From NCBI GenBank assembly GCA_965247505.1, contig OZ252020.1, forward strand, positions 868,001 to 932,000: a DNA stretch of 64,000 nucleotides. The letters run 5' to 3'. Positions 1-9,409 of the stretch are shown here, piece after piece. The notes beneath the pieces are model-generated. The model was not told where the DNA came from. It searched no databases and was given only the letters and a program-made list of their open reading frames with translations. Source of the stretch: CAIYRG01 sp965247505 (lineage in GTDB: Bacteria > Pseudomonadota > Alphaproteobacteria > Micropepsales > Micropepsaceae). The translations under genes and the position numbers were made by a program. How positions within the stretch are numbered: the stretch's first letter is position 1; every line of letters begins with the position of its first letter.

Positions 1-991
1 TCGGCCGGCGAAAGCCTGGGTGCGTGCCCAGGAAGCGCTCGGCGATGTCGAAGCGCTTTCGATAGAGTGCACGGCTTGAGGCGACATGTGCGTCGTCATC
101 CCAAGCGGCGCTTGAAGCCTCCATAATTGGAAGCGGCAATTGCGGCGCAGCCAAATTACGAAATCCGCGTAGCGCGGTAATGATCGGCTCGGGACCGATC
201 ATGAAGCCGGAACGCAATCCCGGAAGATTGGAGCGCTTGGAAAGCGAGTGAAAGCTAAGCAGGCGCTTGCAATTGGGATGCGCCGTAAGACGTGCTTCGA
301 GCGCACCGGCCGGCGGATCAACATCGTAGATTTCCGAATAGCATTCGTCGGCAAGGACGGTGAAATCAAACTCGTCGGCGAGACGAAACAGTTGGATCCA
401 ATCTTCGCGAGAGGCGCATGCGCTTTCGGGGTTGGAAGGCGAACAGAAAAAAGCAGCCACCGTCCGGGCCAAGATATCTTTCGGAACGGAATCGAAGTCG
501 GGGAGGAAATTACGCTCCTCGCGCGAGGGCACGTAAAAAGGTTCGGCGCCCGCCGCCAGTACTGCCGGCGGATAGACGCCGTAAAATGGATTAGGAATAA
601 GCACCACGGGTCGCCCGCCGGCTTTTTCATCGGGGACAAGCGCATAGAGCGCGTAGAACAAGCCCTCACGTGTGCCGGCAAGGGGCAAGATTTGGCGGTC
701 CGGATCTATTGGGCCTTCGGGCAAAGCGTAGCGGCGCTTAAGCCAGCTTGCGCAAGCTGCGCGCCAAGCCGGAGTCCCGGCGATCGGCGGGTAATGCCCA
801 AAGCCCCTCGCATGTTGGGCGGTGATATCAGTGACGAATTCCGGCGGAGGGTCCTGTGGCTCGCCGATGGTCATGAGGACCGGCGCATTGTCGATCGCAT
901 AATTCGGCTCTATCGCGCCTAAGAGCTGGCGCAGGCGGTCGAAAGAGGAGGGCGGCATATGCGCCATGCGTCCGGGGAGCAAGGTTTTCAC
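1..991 (-). CDS. dapC: Succinyldiaminopimelate aminotransferase (DapC), C-terminus beyond window edge
   Basis: PLP-dependent fold-type I aminotransferase of the succinylase branch of diaminopimelate/lysine synthesis. The frame is open from a GTG at 991 down to position 1, about 330 residues, so roughly the last 70 are outside the window. Visible: an early IGEPQDPPPEF stretch, ADECYSEIYD (PLP-ring aspartate/tyrosine region) and the Schiff-base lysine in SFHSLSKRSN (lysine codon at 236-238). The N-terminus RMAHMPPSSFDRLRQLL matches the Pro-rich start of alphaproteobacterial DapC. GTG 991 is the first start after an in-frame TGA; ATGs at 967 and 959 are alternatives. It is separated from amtB by about 150 bp. 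Other dap genes lie elsewhere in the window (asd, dapD, dapE). A general aspartate/alanine-type aminotransferase is the main alternative. Confidence 0.8.
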   Translation of the reverse strand, partial: MKTLLPGRMAHMPPSSFDRLRQLLGAIEPNYAIDNAPVLMTIGEPQDPPPEFVTDITAQHARGFGHYPPIAGTPAWRAACASWLKRRYALPEGPIDPDRQILPLAGTREGLFYALYALVPDEKAGGRPVVLIPNPFYGVYPPAVLAAGAEPFYVPSREERNFLPDFDSVPKDILARTVAAFFCSPSNPESACASREDWIQLFRLADEFDFTVLADECYSEIYDVDPPAGALEARLTAHPNCKRLLSFHSLSKRSNLPGLRSGFMIGPEPIITALRGFRNLAAPQLPLPIMEASSAAWDDDAHVASSRALYRKRFDIAERFLGTHPGFRRP

Positions 992-1149
992 CCTTAAGCG
1001 ATTCGGTTCTCTTTGAGAGTGTCATACCGCGTGCCGCCAAATCCAGCATAGGAATTGATTTGGTTCATAGGGATGACGAGAGGTTTCTTGTAAAAGCGAA
1101 GAGGGCGCCCAATGGGCGCCCTCTCCAATTTCTCCAGCTATTTCCTGGA

Positions 1150-2452
1150 TCAGTCGTGTACGGTCTCGCCGTGAAGGTTGATATCAAGGCCCTCGACCTC
1201 GACATCGCGGCTCGGGCGTAGTCCTACGACCATGTCGATCACTTTAAGCAGGACGAATGTCACTACGCCACAATAGACGATGGTGTAGACGACGCCTTCG
1301 ATCTGAATCCAAAGCTGTCCAATATTGCCCTCGAGTACGCCTGGCGTTCCGCCGATCGCTTCGACTGCAAAGATGCCAGTGAGAATCGCGCCGACCGCCC
1401 CGCCGACACCGTGGATACCCCACACGTCGAGCGAATCGTCATAACCGAAAGCATGCTTCAGATTGACCGAGGCGATATAGCAAATGATGCCCGCGATGAT
1501 ACCTATGAACAACGCGCCCATGGGATCGACATAGCCCGATGCCGGCGTGATCGCGACAAGGCCTGCCACCGCGCCGGAGATCATGCCAAGAACGCTGGGC
1601 CTCTTAGAGATGAACCATTCGGTCGCCATCCAGGCCAACGACGCCGCAACGGTCGCGATTTGGGTGACCAGCATTGCCATGCCGGCGCCGGTTCCGGCTG
1701 CCAAAGCCGAGCCTGCATTGAAGCCAAACCAGCCGACCCACAGAAGGGACGCGCCGATAAGGCTATAAACAAGATTATGCGATGCCATGTTTTCGCTGCC
1801 GTAACCGGAGCGCTTGCCGAGAACGAGACAGGCGACGAGGCCAGCGACGCCGGCATTGAGATGGACCACCAGGCCCCCGGCAAAGTCGAGCGCGCCCTTT
1901 TCGGCAAGCATTCCGCCGCCCCAAACCCAATGGGTGATTGGCGCATAGACGATGAGCATCCAGAGCCCGGCGAACCACAATAGGGCCGAGAATTTCATTC
2001 TTTCGACAAACGCGCCGACGATAAGCGCCGACGTAATAATTGCGAATGTCATTTGGAAAGTGACGAACACGGTCTCCGGAATGGTGCCCGACATTGAGTC
2101 CACCGCGGCGGCTCTTAAGAACACATTGCTGAGGCCGCCGACGAACATATTCAGTCCACCGCCATCGGAGAAAGCGAGGCTATAGCCCGCGACCATCCAC
2201 AGTACGGAGGAAAGTCCGGCAATGGCAAAGCATTGCGCCGTTGTTGCCAGAACATTTTTTTTTGCGGACCATGCCGCCATAGAACAGCGCAAGGCCGGGA
2301 ATGGTCATAAGCAGCACAAGGGCCGTAGAGGTAAGCATCCATGCCGTGTCGCCCGAGTCCAACGCTTGTGCTGCTGCGGGCCCGCTTAGCAGCAAAAGAG
2401 CCGCGAAGAGGGTCGCCGATCCCCACGCCAAATGTTTCATAAGTTTATTCAT
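1150..2452 (-). pseudogene. amtB: Ammonium transporter AmtB, frameshifted at a nine-A tract
   Basis: Trimeric ammonium channel of the inner membrane, partner of GlnK. The reading starts at ATG 2452 (MNKLMKHLAWGS, signal-peptide-like, ending around GPAAAQA) and runs in frame to MVRKK near 2265. A run of nine A on the coding strand (T tract 2255-2263) then throws the frame; with eight A the text becomes RKKNVLATTAQCFAI and continues intact to the TGA at 1150. Combined length is about 434 residues, normal for the family. Both pore histidines are there, in VVHLNAG and WGIHGVGG. glnK lies 31 bp upstream on the same strand, the usual glnK-amtB operon. The lesion could be a sequencing error in a homopolymer, a real null allele, or a slippage-tolerant tract. 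Confidence 0.9.
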
Positions 2453-2483
2453 TTCTATTCCCCTGGATTCTCGGTGAAAACGC

Positions 2484-2822
2484 TTACAGCGCGTCGCTGT
2501 CGACTTCGCCGGTGCGAATGCGCACGGCTTTTTCGAGCGAAGTGACAAAGATTTTTCCGTCTCCAATTTGGCCGGTCTTGGCCTTGGAGGTGATTGCCTC
2601 GATGACGGAATCCGCGAGTTCGGAGGTCACTGCGACTTCAATTTTGATTTTTGGAAGAAAGCTCACCGCGTATTCTGCGCCGCGGTAAATTTCAGTATGG
2701 CCCTTCTGGCGCCCATAGCCTTTGACTTCGCTAACAGTCATGCCTTGAACGCCCAGCGCCGAGAGCCCTTCGCGGACTTCGTCCAGCTTGAAGGGCTTAA
2801 TAATGGCGGTGATGAGTTTCAT
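2484..2822 (-). CDS. glnK: Nitrogen regulatory protein P-II (GlnK)
   Basis: Small trimeric signalling protein that binds ATP/ADP and 2-oxoglutarate and, depending on uridylylation, controls AmtB and glutamine synthetase adenylylation. 112 residues, full length. The T-loop holds Tyr51 in RGAEYAVSF, the uridylylation site. The conserved GDGKIFV and IRTGE segments of the nucleotide site follow. Start ATG 2822 is preceded by AAGGGGA seven bases upstream, a strong ribosome site, which decides against upstream in-frame ATG 2882. First gene of the pair with amtB. Nitrogen (NtrC/sigma-54) control is expected from the family, but I found no well-spaced -24/-12 element upstream. Confidence 0.95.
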   Translation of the reverse strand: MKLITAIIKPFKLDEVREGLSALGVQGMTVSEVKGYGRQKGHTEIYRGAEYAVSFLPKIKIEVAVTSELADSVIEAITSKAKTGQIGDGKIFVTSLEKAVRIRTGEVDSDAL

Positions 2823-3202
2823 GCTTGTCCCCTTATGATCGTTTCGCTGCCGCGGAAAATTTCTTGGCAGCCTTAACCACATTTCAAGAACCGCGCCGGT
2901 TTCTTCGCAATGCAGTAAGCCATTGTAATATAAAAGTAATTAGTGATTTCGACGGGGTTTTCGTCACAAAAACCCGAGCACCTTTGCACAAATAATATGC
3001 GACTCTCTTTTATTGCCTAAAAAATGAGCTGATAAATTGGCCCGGATTTGCGTGACCAAAGGCAGTGATTGGCCCCCTGGGCTCATGCGGACTATCGCTT
3101 TCCGGCTTGTTTTTTCCCCATAACTCTTTTGAGTCCGCGCCAGCTTCGTCGTGAGACCGCTTTACGAAAGCGTGGGCCGTAAAATGACTATCGGAGAGCA
3201 AG
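2823..3202. other. Intergenic region between divergent glnK and the monooxygenase gene
   Basis: About 380 bp with no convincing gene. The part from roughly 2900 to 3030 is clearly richer in A and T than its surroundings, fitting promoters for the divergently read neighbours. A reverse-strand string resembling a sigma-54 promoter (around 2905-2921) has its two elements one base too far apart, so I do not call it. ATG 3184 opens only an eight-codon frame ending at TAA 3208. Confidence 0.5.
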
Positions 3203-3229
3203 ATATCTAAGGCGGAACAGAGCGATATT

Positions 3230-4432
3230 TTGATTGCCGGCGGCGGCATGGTCGGGCTTTGTCTTGCACTCAGCCTCGCGCGCGGCGGCCTAGGCGTGAC
3301 GATCGTCGAGCCGATGACAGAAAAAGCCACGACCGACGATCGTTTTGACGGCCGGGTCAGCGCACTGGCTTTTGCTGGGGTGCGCATGCTCGGCGTGCTG
3401 GGCGTGTGGCCGCGCCTCGAATCAAACGCACAGCCGATCAACGACATCCTTATAAGCGATGGCAGCTTGGAGCGCTCGACCTCCCCGCTCTCGCTTCATT
3501 TCGATCATCGGGAGATCGGCGAACCGCTCGGCCATATTGCCGAGAACAGAGACATTCGTGCGAGCCTATTCGCTGCCATCAAAGACGATCCGCGCATTTC
3601 CCTCATGACCGGTCTCAAAGTCGAAGATCTCGTGATCGAAAAAAGCGGGGCGCGCGTGCGCCTGTCGTCTGGCGCCGAAATAACCGCAATGCTTTGCGTC
3701 GCTGCCGACGGACGAGAATCCCCTTTGCGTGAGAACCAAGAGATACGCACCGTCGCATGGGATTATCCGCAAACCGGAATTGTAACGACGGTTGCGCATG
3801 AGCGCCCTCATCAAGGCGTTGCCTATGAGCATTTTCTCACCGCAGGACCGTTTGCCATTTTACCGATGACGGGAAACCGTTCTTCCCTGGTTTGGACCGA
3901 AAAAAACAAACTTGCCGCGCAGATGATGAAATTGAGCGAAGGCGATTTTGCCAAGGAGATCGCCAAGCGTTTTGGCGATCATCTGGGAGACGTCGCGCCG
4001 CAAGGTCCGCGCTGGGCCTATCCCTTACGCCTGGAGCTAACCCGCGCCTATGTGAAGAAACGCTTTGCCCTTGTGGGCGATGCGGCCCACACCATCCATC
4101 CGATCGCGGGGCAGGGTTTCAATCTTGGCTTAAAGGACGTCGCTGCGCTTGCGGAAACGGTTTTGGACGCAGCGCGCCTCGGTTTGGATTACGGCGAAGA
4201 GAATGTTTTGAAGCGCTATGAGCGCTGGCGTCGTTTCGACAGCTTCGCAATGGCGGCGGCAACCGATGGGGTGAACCGTCTTTTTTCCAACGATCTTCCT
4301 CCGCTAAGACTGGCGCGCGATATGGGACTCGGGATTGTCGATCAGATTGCGCCATTGAGGCGCTTTTTCATGCGCCATGCCGGTGGCGACATTGGTCGTC
4401 TGCCGAAATTACTAAAAGGCGAAGCGGCCTAG
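3230..4432 (+). CDS. UbiH/UbiF/VisC-family FAD-dependent monooxygenase, start codon unclear
   Basis: Flavin hydroxylase of the ubiquinone-biosynthesis group (UbiH-like), probably membrane-associated. About 400 residues: Rossmann GGGMVG motif at the very N-terminus, a second FAD/NADPH motif around ADGRES, and the FAD-binding GDAAHTIHPIAGQGFNLGL near residue 285. The first canonical start is TTG 3230, but this leaves only three residues before the glycine motif, cutting the first beta strand. In-frame text continues upstream (S-K-A-E-Q-S-D-I-L-I-A-GGG) to an ATA at 3203, preceded by GGAGAG at 3193-3198, exactly where an ATG would be expected; the next upstream in-frame codon stops (TGA 3185). 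So the natural start may be an ATA, a mutated ATG, or a base-call error. The gene ends four bases into the convergent neighbour. Confidence 0.85.
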   Translation: MIAGGGMVGLCLALSLARGGLGVTIVEPMTEKATTDDRFDGRVSALAFAGVRMLGVLGVWPRLESNAQPINDILISDGSLERSTSPLSLHFDHREIGEPLGHIAENRDIRASLFAAIKDDPRISLMTGLKVEDLVIEKSGARVRLSSGAEITAMLCVAADGRESPLRENQEIRTVAWDYPQTGIVTTVAHERPHQGVAYEHFLTAGPFAILPMTGNRSSLVWTEKNKLAAQMMKLSEGDFAKEIAKRFGDHLGDVAPQGPRWAYPLRLELTRAYVKKRFALVGDAAHTIHPIAGQGFNLGLKDVAALAETVLDAARLGLDYGEENVLKRYERWRRFDSFAMAAATDGVNRLFSNDLPPLRLARDMGLGIVDQIAPLRRFFMRHAGGDIGRLPKLLKGEAA

Positions 4433-4800
4433 CGCGATCCGCCACGCCGTCCCAAATAAATCGTGTCGAGCTCGATATAAAATCCGCGAGCCTTTTCAAT
4501 CACCAGTGTCATGCGCGCCGCTTCGGCGTCTTCGCGGTGATCAAATTCCTCGCCATTGAAAAGATATCGCTTTACCGGTCCTGGATCAGTGATCTCCGTG
4601 ATTTCTTCGACCTGTTCTTCGGCCAACCTTACCGTTTCACGGTAATGCGCGTTGGGATCGAAGCGCGCCGCGCTTTGTTCTTGTTGCCGCCGCACATTAC
4701 GTGCATCGAAGCGCTGCAGCGCGGCCAAGATCGCTCCGCCCCAGCGGTAGAGCGCCGCTATGCCGAGAAAGACTAGGCAGATTAGAAGGATATTTTCCAA
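4429..4800 (-). CDS. Hypothetical membrane-anchored protein
   Basis: 123 residues, family not recognised. One N-terminal hydrophobic segment (about residues 3-27, ILLICLVFLGIAALYRWGGA) is followed by a charged region rich in Arg, Glu and Gln that looks helical, with a small C-terminal domain ending in RRGGSR. This fits a single-pass inner-membrane protein with a cytoplasmic tail. It lies tail-to-tail with the monooxygenase gene, overlapping it by four bases, and 136 bp downstream of zapE on the same strand. No function is assigned. Confidence 0.65.
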   Translation of the reverse strand: MENILLICLVFLGIAALYRWGGAILAALQRFDARNVRRQQEQSAARFDPNAHYRETVRLAEEQVEEITEITDPGPVKRYLFNGEEFDHREDAEAARMTLVIEKARGFYIELDTIYLGRRGGSR

Positions 4801-4936
4801 GTTTAGCGTCCTTCGCCTTCGCGATATCCATCGAGCCAGTACGATACCAGATAACGCTCAATGCGCGCGAAACAAGGGCATTGGCGGCCTGTACGCCGTG
4901 CGGATGAGAGTTAAACGACGCGGAGGCGAGCTCAGG

Positions 4937-6121
4937 CTAGGCTGAATCCGTCGATTTCTCCGTCTCATCCTTTTCGCGCGGTGTCTGGCGCAGATAACCC
5001 TCGCTTTGCATCTCATGGAGCCGCGAGCTCGTACGCTCGAACCAGCTGTTTTTCCCTGCGGAATCATACAATTCGTCAGGTGAGACCGCCGCGGAGCAAA
5101 TGAATTTTGTTTTCTCGTCATACAGCGTATCGATAAGAAGGCTGAAACGCCGGGCCTCGTTTGCGTTTTCGCTTTTGAGCGCTGGAATATCATCCAAGAG
5201 AATCGTGTGGAAACTCTCCGCCAATGCCACGTAATCAGCGGCGGCTAAGGGGCGGCCACAAAGCTCGTTAAAGGTAAAACGGGCTGCGCCATTGGCTGCA
5301 AGCGGCACGTCAAGTTTTCTGCCAAACACTTCCAATGTTCGTGGCAATGCCTGCACGCCGTTTTTGAGATGCTCCCAAGCACCGTCCATAGCGCGCGCGG
5401 TGTCCGAAGTTAGCGGCGTGTTGTAGAGGCGCAGTCCTGCCATGCGCTGCAAGCGGTAGTCCTGCCCGCCGTCCAATTCGCATATTTTTAGTCGCTCTCT
5501 GAGAAGCGCAATAAAGGGAATAAATAGCTGCCGGTTCAGTCCGCCCTCATAGAGACGCCGGGGCGGACAGTTCGAGGTCAGCACGATGACCGCGCCATAG
5601 GCCAAGAGCTTTTCGAAAAGCCGGCCCAAAATCATCGCGTCCGCTACGTCACTGACTTGAAACTCGTCAAAACAAATGAGCCAAGATTCATTGCATATGC
5701 GTTTGGCGATCGGTGCGATGGGGTCCTCGCTCGCTTCACGCACGAATTGCGGTCTTTGCACGCGCTCGTCGGCACTCATACTTCGCCACTCATGGAGGCG
5801 TTTATGGGTCTCGGTCATAAAGCTGTTGAAATGCACGCGTCGTTTGCACTCGACCTCGGCGCTCTCAAAGAACATGTCCATGAGAAGCGACTTTCCGCGC
5901 CCAACCGCCCCGTGGATATAAAGGCCGCGCGGAACTGCACGTTTCGATCCGAAACGAAAGACTCGTTGTAAAAAGCCGTCGCGCGAGGCCGGGCGGTAAT
6001 TCCGCACCGCTCTATGCAATTTTTGCAACGCTTTCACGACGCGCGCCTGCTCGCGGTCTTCTTTCAGCGCGCTGGACGCGAGCAGCGCGCGGTAACGTGC
6101 AAGCGGACCATCTTTGGTCAC
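4937..6121 (-). CDS. zapE: Cell division protein ZapE (AFG1-like ATPase)
   Basis: P-loop ATPase of the AFG1/LACE1 family; in E. coli ZapE acts at the division septum with FtsZ. 394 residues from GTG 6121. Walker A is GAVGRGKS (around residues 67-74), Walker B is WLICFDEFQVSD, and the ATPase core carries VLTSNCPPRRLY; C-terminal LLIDTLYDEKTKF is family-typical. The GTG overlaps the TGA of asd (GTGA), so the two are translationally coupled; an in-frame ATG 114 bases further upstream would lie inside asd and adds unrelated residues. The C-terminus is charged (EKDETEKSTDSA). Confidence 0.92.
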   Translation of the reverse strand: MTKDGPLARYRALLASSALKEDREQARVVKALQKLHRAVRNYRPASRDGFLQRVFRFGSKRAVPRGLYIHGAVGRGKSLLMDMFFESAEVECKRRVHFNSFMTETHKRLHEWRSMSADERVQRPQFVREASEDPIAPIAKRICNESWLICFDEFQVSDVADAMILGRLFEKLLAYGAVIVLTSNCPPRRLYEGGLNRQLFIPFIALLRERLKICELDGGQDYRLQRMAGLRLYNTPLTSDTARAMDGAWEHLKNGVQALPRTLEVFGRKLDVPLAANGAARFTFNELCGRPLAAADYVALAESFHTILLDDIPALKSENANEARRFSLLIDTLYDEKTKFICSAAVSPDELYDSAGKNSWFERTSSRLHEMQSEGYLRQTPREKDETEKSTDSA

Positions 6122-7161
6122 GTTTCGGCGTTCTCGGGAGCTTTCTGCTTGATCATATTGCGGTTGATCAAGCACTCGGCGATCTGCACAGCGTTGAGGG
6201 CAGCGCCTTTGCGCAGATTGTCGGCTACAACCCACATCGCAAGACCATGCTCGACTGTCGGATCTTTGCGAATGCGACTGACATAGGTTGCATCCTCGCC
6301 TGCCGCTTCGACCGGTGTGACATAGCCTTCATCCTCGCGCTTGTCGACGACGAGAACGCCGGGCGATTCGCGCAAGATCGCCCGCGCCTTCTCGGCCGTG
6401 ATCGGCTGTTCGAATTCGATGTTCACGGATTCGGCATGGCTGACAAAGACCGGTACGCGCACGCAAGTCGCGATGACTTGAATGTCGGGGTCGAGAATCT
6501 TCTGAGTCTCAACCGACATCTTCCACTCTTCTTTGGTGGAGCCACCGTCCAAGAAGGGGTCAATATGCGGAATCACATTATAAGCGATCTGCTTGGTGAA
6601 TTTTTGTTTCTCCACCGCATCGGCAACAAATATCGCACGGGTCTGACGGAAGAGCTCTTCCATTCCTGCTTTGCCCGCGCCCGACACAGACTGATAGGTT
6701 GACACCACGACGCGTTTTATTTTCGCGGCGTCGTGAAGCGGCTTTAAAGCGACCACAAGCTGCACGGTCGAGCAATTCGGGTTGGCAATGATGCCTTTCT
6801 TAATCTCGCCTTCGAGCGCATCGGCATTGACCTCGGGAACAACCAGCGGAACCGAACGGTCCATTCGCCATTTCGAAGAGTTATCGATCACCAGACAGCC
6901 CTGGGCTGCGATCTTGGGCGACCAGATCTCGGACACCGAAGCGCCGGCCGACATCAGGCAGATATCGGTATCGGCAAAATCGTAATAGTCGAGCGCCTTG
7001 ACCTTAAGCGTGCGCTCGCCGAACGAAACCTCGGTTCCGATGGAACTGGTCGAAGCCAGCGCCACAACCTCACTAGCCGGAAATTGGCGCTCGGCAAGAA
7101 TGCCGAGCATTTCTCGACCGACATTGCCGGTAGCCCCGACGACTGCGACTTTATACGACAT
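6118..7161 (-). CDS. asd: Aspartate-semialdehyde dehydrogenase
   Basis: NADP-dependent reduction of aspartyl phosphate to aspartate semialdehyde, the branch point to lysine/DAP, methionine and threonine. 347 residues. N-terminal Rossmann motif VVGATGNVGREM, catalytic cysteine in NPNCSTVQ (near residue 130), and the substrate-binding segment RVPVFVSHAESV. A histidine in the GDHA-type position appears in RVPVFVSHAES. Start ATG 7161 follows 'aaaatt' without a strong ribosome site. It is the first gene of a two-gene unit with zapE (4-bp overlap). Confidence 0.96.
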   Translation of the reverse strand: MSYKVAVVGATGNVGREMLGILAERQFPASEVVALASTSSIGTEVSFGERTLKVKALDYYDFADTDICLMSAGASVSEIWSPKIAAQGCLVIDNSSKWRMDRSVPLVVPEVNADALEGEIKKGIIANPNCSTVQLVVALKPLHDAAKIKRVVVSTYQSVSGAGKAGMEELFRQTRAIFVADAVEKQKFTKQIAYNVIPHIDPFLDGGSTKEEWKMSVETQKILDPDIQVIATCVRVPVFVSHAESVNIEFEQPITAEKARAILRESPGVLVVDKREDEGYVTPVEAAGEDATYVSRIRKDPTVEHGLAMWVVADNLRKGAALNAVQIAECLINRNMIKQKAPENAET

Positions 7162-7426
7162 AATTTTCTACCCATTCATGCCTAAAGCACGGGCGTATAA
7201 AAAATGCCCGAGCCTAAGGGGCGCACACATACTGCAATGCGAAGAGGCGGAAAAGCGCCGATTCTCCTGAAACTGGCGAGCTATTCTCAAAAAGCCCCAA
7301 TCAGCCTCCATCCAGCTGCCCATCTGGCATCGCTCGGGTCTATATAAAGTGTTGTGGGCTATGCTAAGTAGCTCTTATCGTTGGCAAGACCGGCGCTTTG
7401 GCACCGGAGCGCCTTGGGGGGCACGA

Positions 7427-8029
7427 GTGAGAAGACGGTTACGGACTGCAGTAGCGGCAATTGCCATTTGCTCGATGAGCGCAAATGCCTGGGCCGCGGA
7501 TGCGCCCTGCACCGCGCCGCGGGAACTGGCGGCAATCAAGACCGCCGCCGTTCAGCAAGAGCTCATGGTGGCCGCGCTCTCCTGCAACGCGACGCCACGC
7601 TACAATCAATTTGTGACGACCTTTCAAGATGCGCTTCAGACCTCCGACCGCGCGCTTCAAGCTTTCTTTCGGCGCACAGCGGGGCGGGGCGGTACGGCCG
7701 CCTACCACGCATTTAAAACGAGAATGGCCAATGCGACGTCACGCAGAAGCATCGCCCACATCACCAATTACTGTGACGCAGCTGAGGCGGCGTTTCAGAC
7801 GGCGTTGGATTCCGGCGAGGTGACGCTAGCCGGATTTCTGTCGACCCAGCCTTCATTAGAGGCTGAGCAATATTCGGTTTGCGATAATCTTCCCGGCATG
7901 GTGTTCGCAGAGCCGGCTACACCACCCGATTTTGTGACGCTGCCTCACCGCAAACCTTCGCAGGTGGTTGCGCCTGCTTTGGGATTGACGCTGCGCACCA
8001 GCCTCGATCTGACTGCGGTTTCTTTCTGA
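7427..8029 (+). CDS. Hypothetical secreted protein
   Basis: About 200 residues from GTG 7427, the start I prefer because it opens directly on a signal peptide: RRRLRT, then a hydrophobic run (AVAAIAICSMSANAWA) and a plausible cleavage after AWA-AD. ATG 7349 would add 26 residues ahead of it. The mature part is mostly helical-looking with four cysteines (about residues 29, 53, 118 and 153), consistent with an exported protein. Residues 130-200 are proline-rich. No family recognised. Monocistronic; convergent with the broken OmpA-like gene, 62 bp away. Confidence 0.6.
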   Translation: MRRRLRTAVAAIAICSMSANAWAADAPCTAPRELAAIKTAAVQQELMVAALSCNATPRYNQFVTTFQDALQTSDRALQAFFRRTAGRGGTAAYHAFKTRMANATSRRSIAHITNYCDAAEAAFQTALDSGEVTLAGFLSTQPSLEAEQYSVCDNLPGMVFAEPATPPDFVTLPHRKPSQVVAPALGLTLRTSLDLTAVSF

Positions 8030-8091
8030 AAATCATTGGCGACGAATAAAGGCGGGTGCAAACCAGCCTTATCTATTCGTGACGAAAATTA

Positions 8092-9183
8092 TCAGCGTAG
8101 CTCGATCACCGCGCGCCGGTTCCGCGGCTCACGCACTCCGGGGCCAGTCTCAACCAACAGCTCGTCCGAACCTCGACGGACCGTCACGATCTCATTTGGG
8201 TTCATACCGTGGCGAACTAATTCGTCTTTTACGGTGGTGGCTCTGCGCTGGGAAAGAGCCTGATTATAGGCATGCGCCTGGGCAGTGCCGGGGCGGGCAT
8301 GTGCGGTGTCGGTGTGCCCCGTGACCAAAAGACGGACTACACCGACATTTTGGGCAGTCCGGACCGCTTGTGCGACGACTCGCTGCGCATCCACAGTCAA
8401 ATTCCACTTATCGAAATCGAAAAAGACAATAAAGGTACGCACCGGTGGTGGTGGTGGCGGCGGTGGCGGCGGGGCAGGCGGGCGCGCCACCGGCGGTGGC
8501 GGTGGCGGTGGCGGTGGCAAAGGCGCGGGTTGTTCCACGCGCTGCATGCCGGGATACCAACGCAAAGAGAGCATTGCCACTTGCGTGCGGATATCCTTCA
8601 GTCGCGTCGGAGCAAGCTGTTCAAAATCATTGTTGAAGGAGCCGCTTGGCATGCCGCCATAGCGGTAGTCGAGTTGGATTTCAGTATTGTGGTTAAGCGC
8701 GGCAGAAATGCCCGCGATTGCCTACCAGGCAAAACCGGTTTTCGACCCGCGCGCGACCGTCAAACCGCCCGAAGGCTGTTCAACAATGTCGGCGTTCATA
8801 CGCATCCAGCCGATCCCACCGCCCAATACGAGATTAACGCGGGGCAAGACCTCCCAGTCATAGAGAAGATTGGCAAAGCCGCCATAAGTGGTGATCGTGC
8901 CAACACCCACTAAGGGAGCATCGCTCAGGCGATACTGACTATAGGTAGGCTCTAGCTCCGCGCGAAAACCGGAGAGATGCTTGTAGCCCAACGTGGCGAT
9001 CCCACGCAGCGCAAAGTCGGTGCCTGAATCCACCGACGAGACATCGGTCGCAAGGGTATAGCTCATGGGGCCATAGCCGCCGCCAAGTCCGATATACCAA
9101 CCGCTGGGCTGAGCGAATGTCGATTGGGGCGTGAGTGCGGCAACGAGTGTAACCGCCAACACCGCAAATATACGACATTTCAT
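8092..9183 (-). pseudogene. OmpA-family outer-membrane protein interrupted by an in-frame TAG
   Basis: N-terminal beta-barrel plus C-terminal peptidoglycan-binding OmpA domain. From ATG 9183: signal peptide (MKCRIFAVLAVTLVAAL...FAQ), then a barrel starting GWYIGLGGGYGP. At 8722-8724 the reading meets TAG (GFAW-stop-AIAGISAAL), after which the same frame continues without interruption through LDYRYGG, a linker of two ten-proline runs, and the OmpA domain with FFDFDKWNL, TGHTDTA and RRGSDE to the stop at 8092. Everything else is intact, about 363 codons. The codon lost is most simply CAG (Gln). A truncated barrel, readthrough, or a base-call error are the possibilities. Downstream ATG 8652 could at most give the periplasmic half without a signal peptide. 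Confidence 0.88.
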
Positions 9184-9330
9184 ACTGCCCCCTCGCCGAC
9201 AAATCCTGGCTGGCTCATCCAAGCGCCGGCTATTCCATCCCAAGTCGGAGGCCCCCTTTAGGGGCTGGTGGAATTCGACGAATCATCGCATCAAATTGGT
9301 TAATAAATTGTGAGGGGCGTCGCTCCCCCA

Positions 9331-9364
9331 AAAAAAACACCAGGAAATTACTGGTGTTTTTTCG
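9331..9364. terminator. Bidirectional intrinsic terminator
   Basis: Perfect 10-bp inverted repeat aaaacaccag / ctggtgtttt (9334-9343 and 9351-9360) around a 7-base loop, flanked by A-run on the left and T-run on the right. It serves as terminator for btaA-btaB leftward and for anything read rightward. Located between the OmpA-like gene promoter region and the btaB stop. Confidence 0.8.
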
Positions 9365-9409
9365 CCCAAAGCTGCCGAAAATGGTTAACGCGTCGCGCGT
9401 TGGGCCACT

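Noticed and set aside
2900..2925. Possible sigma-54 promoter for glnK on the reverse strand
   Set aside because: GG and GC elements are one base further apart than the fixed spacing allows.
8440..8520. Gly-rich protein read on the forward strand
   Set aside because: It is the reverse of the polyproline linker of the OmpA-like gene.
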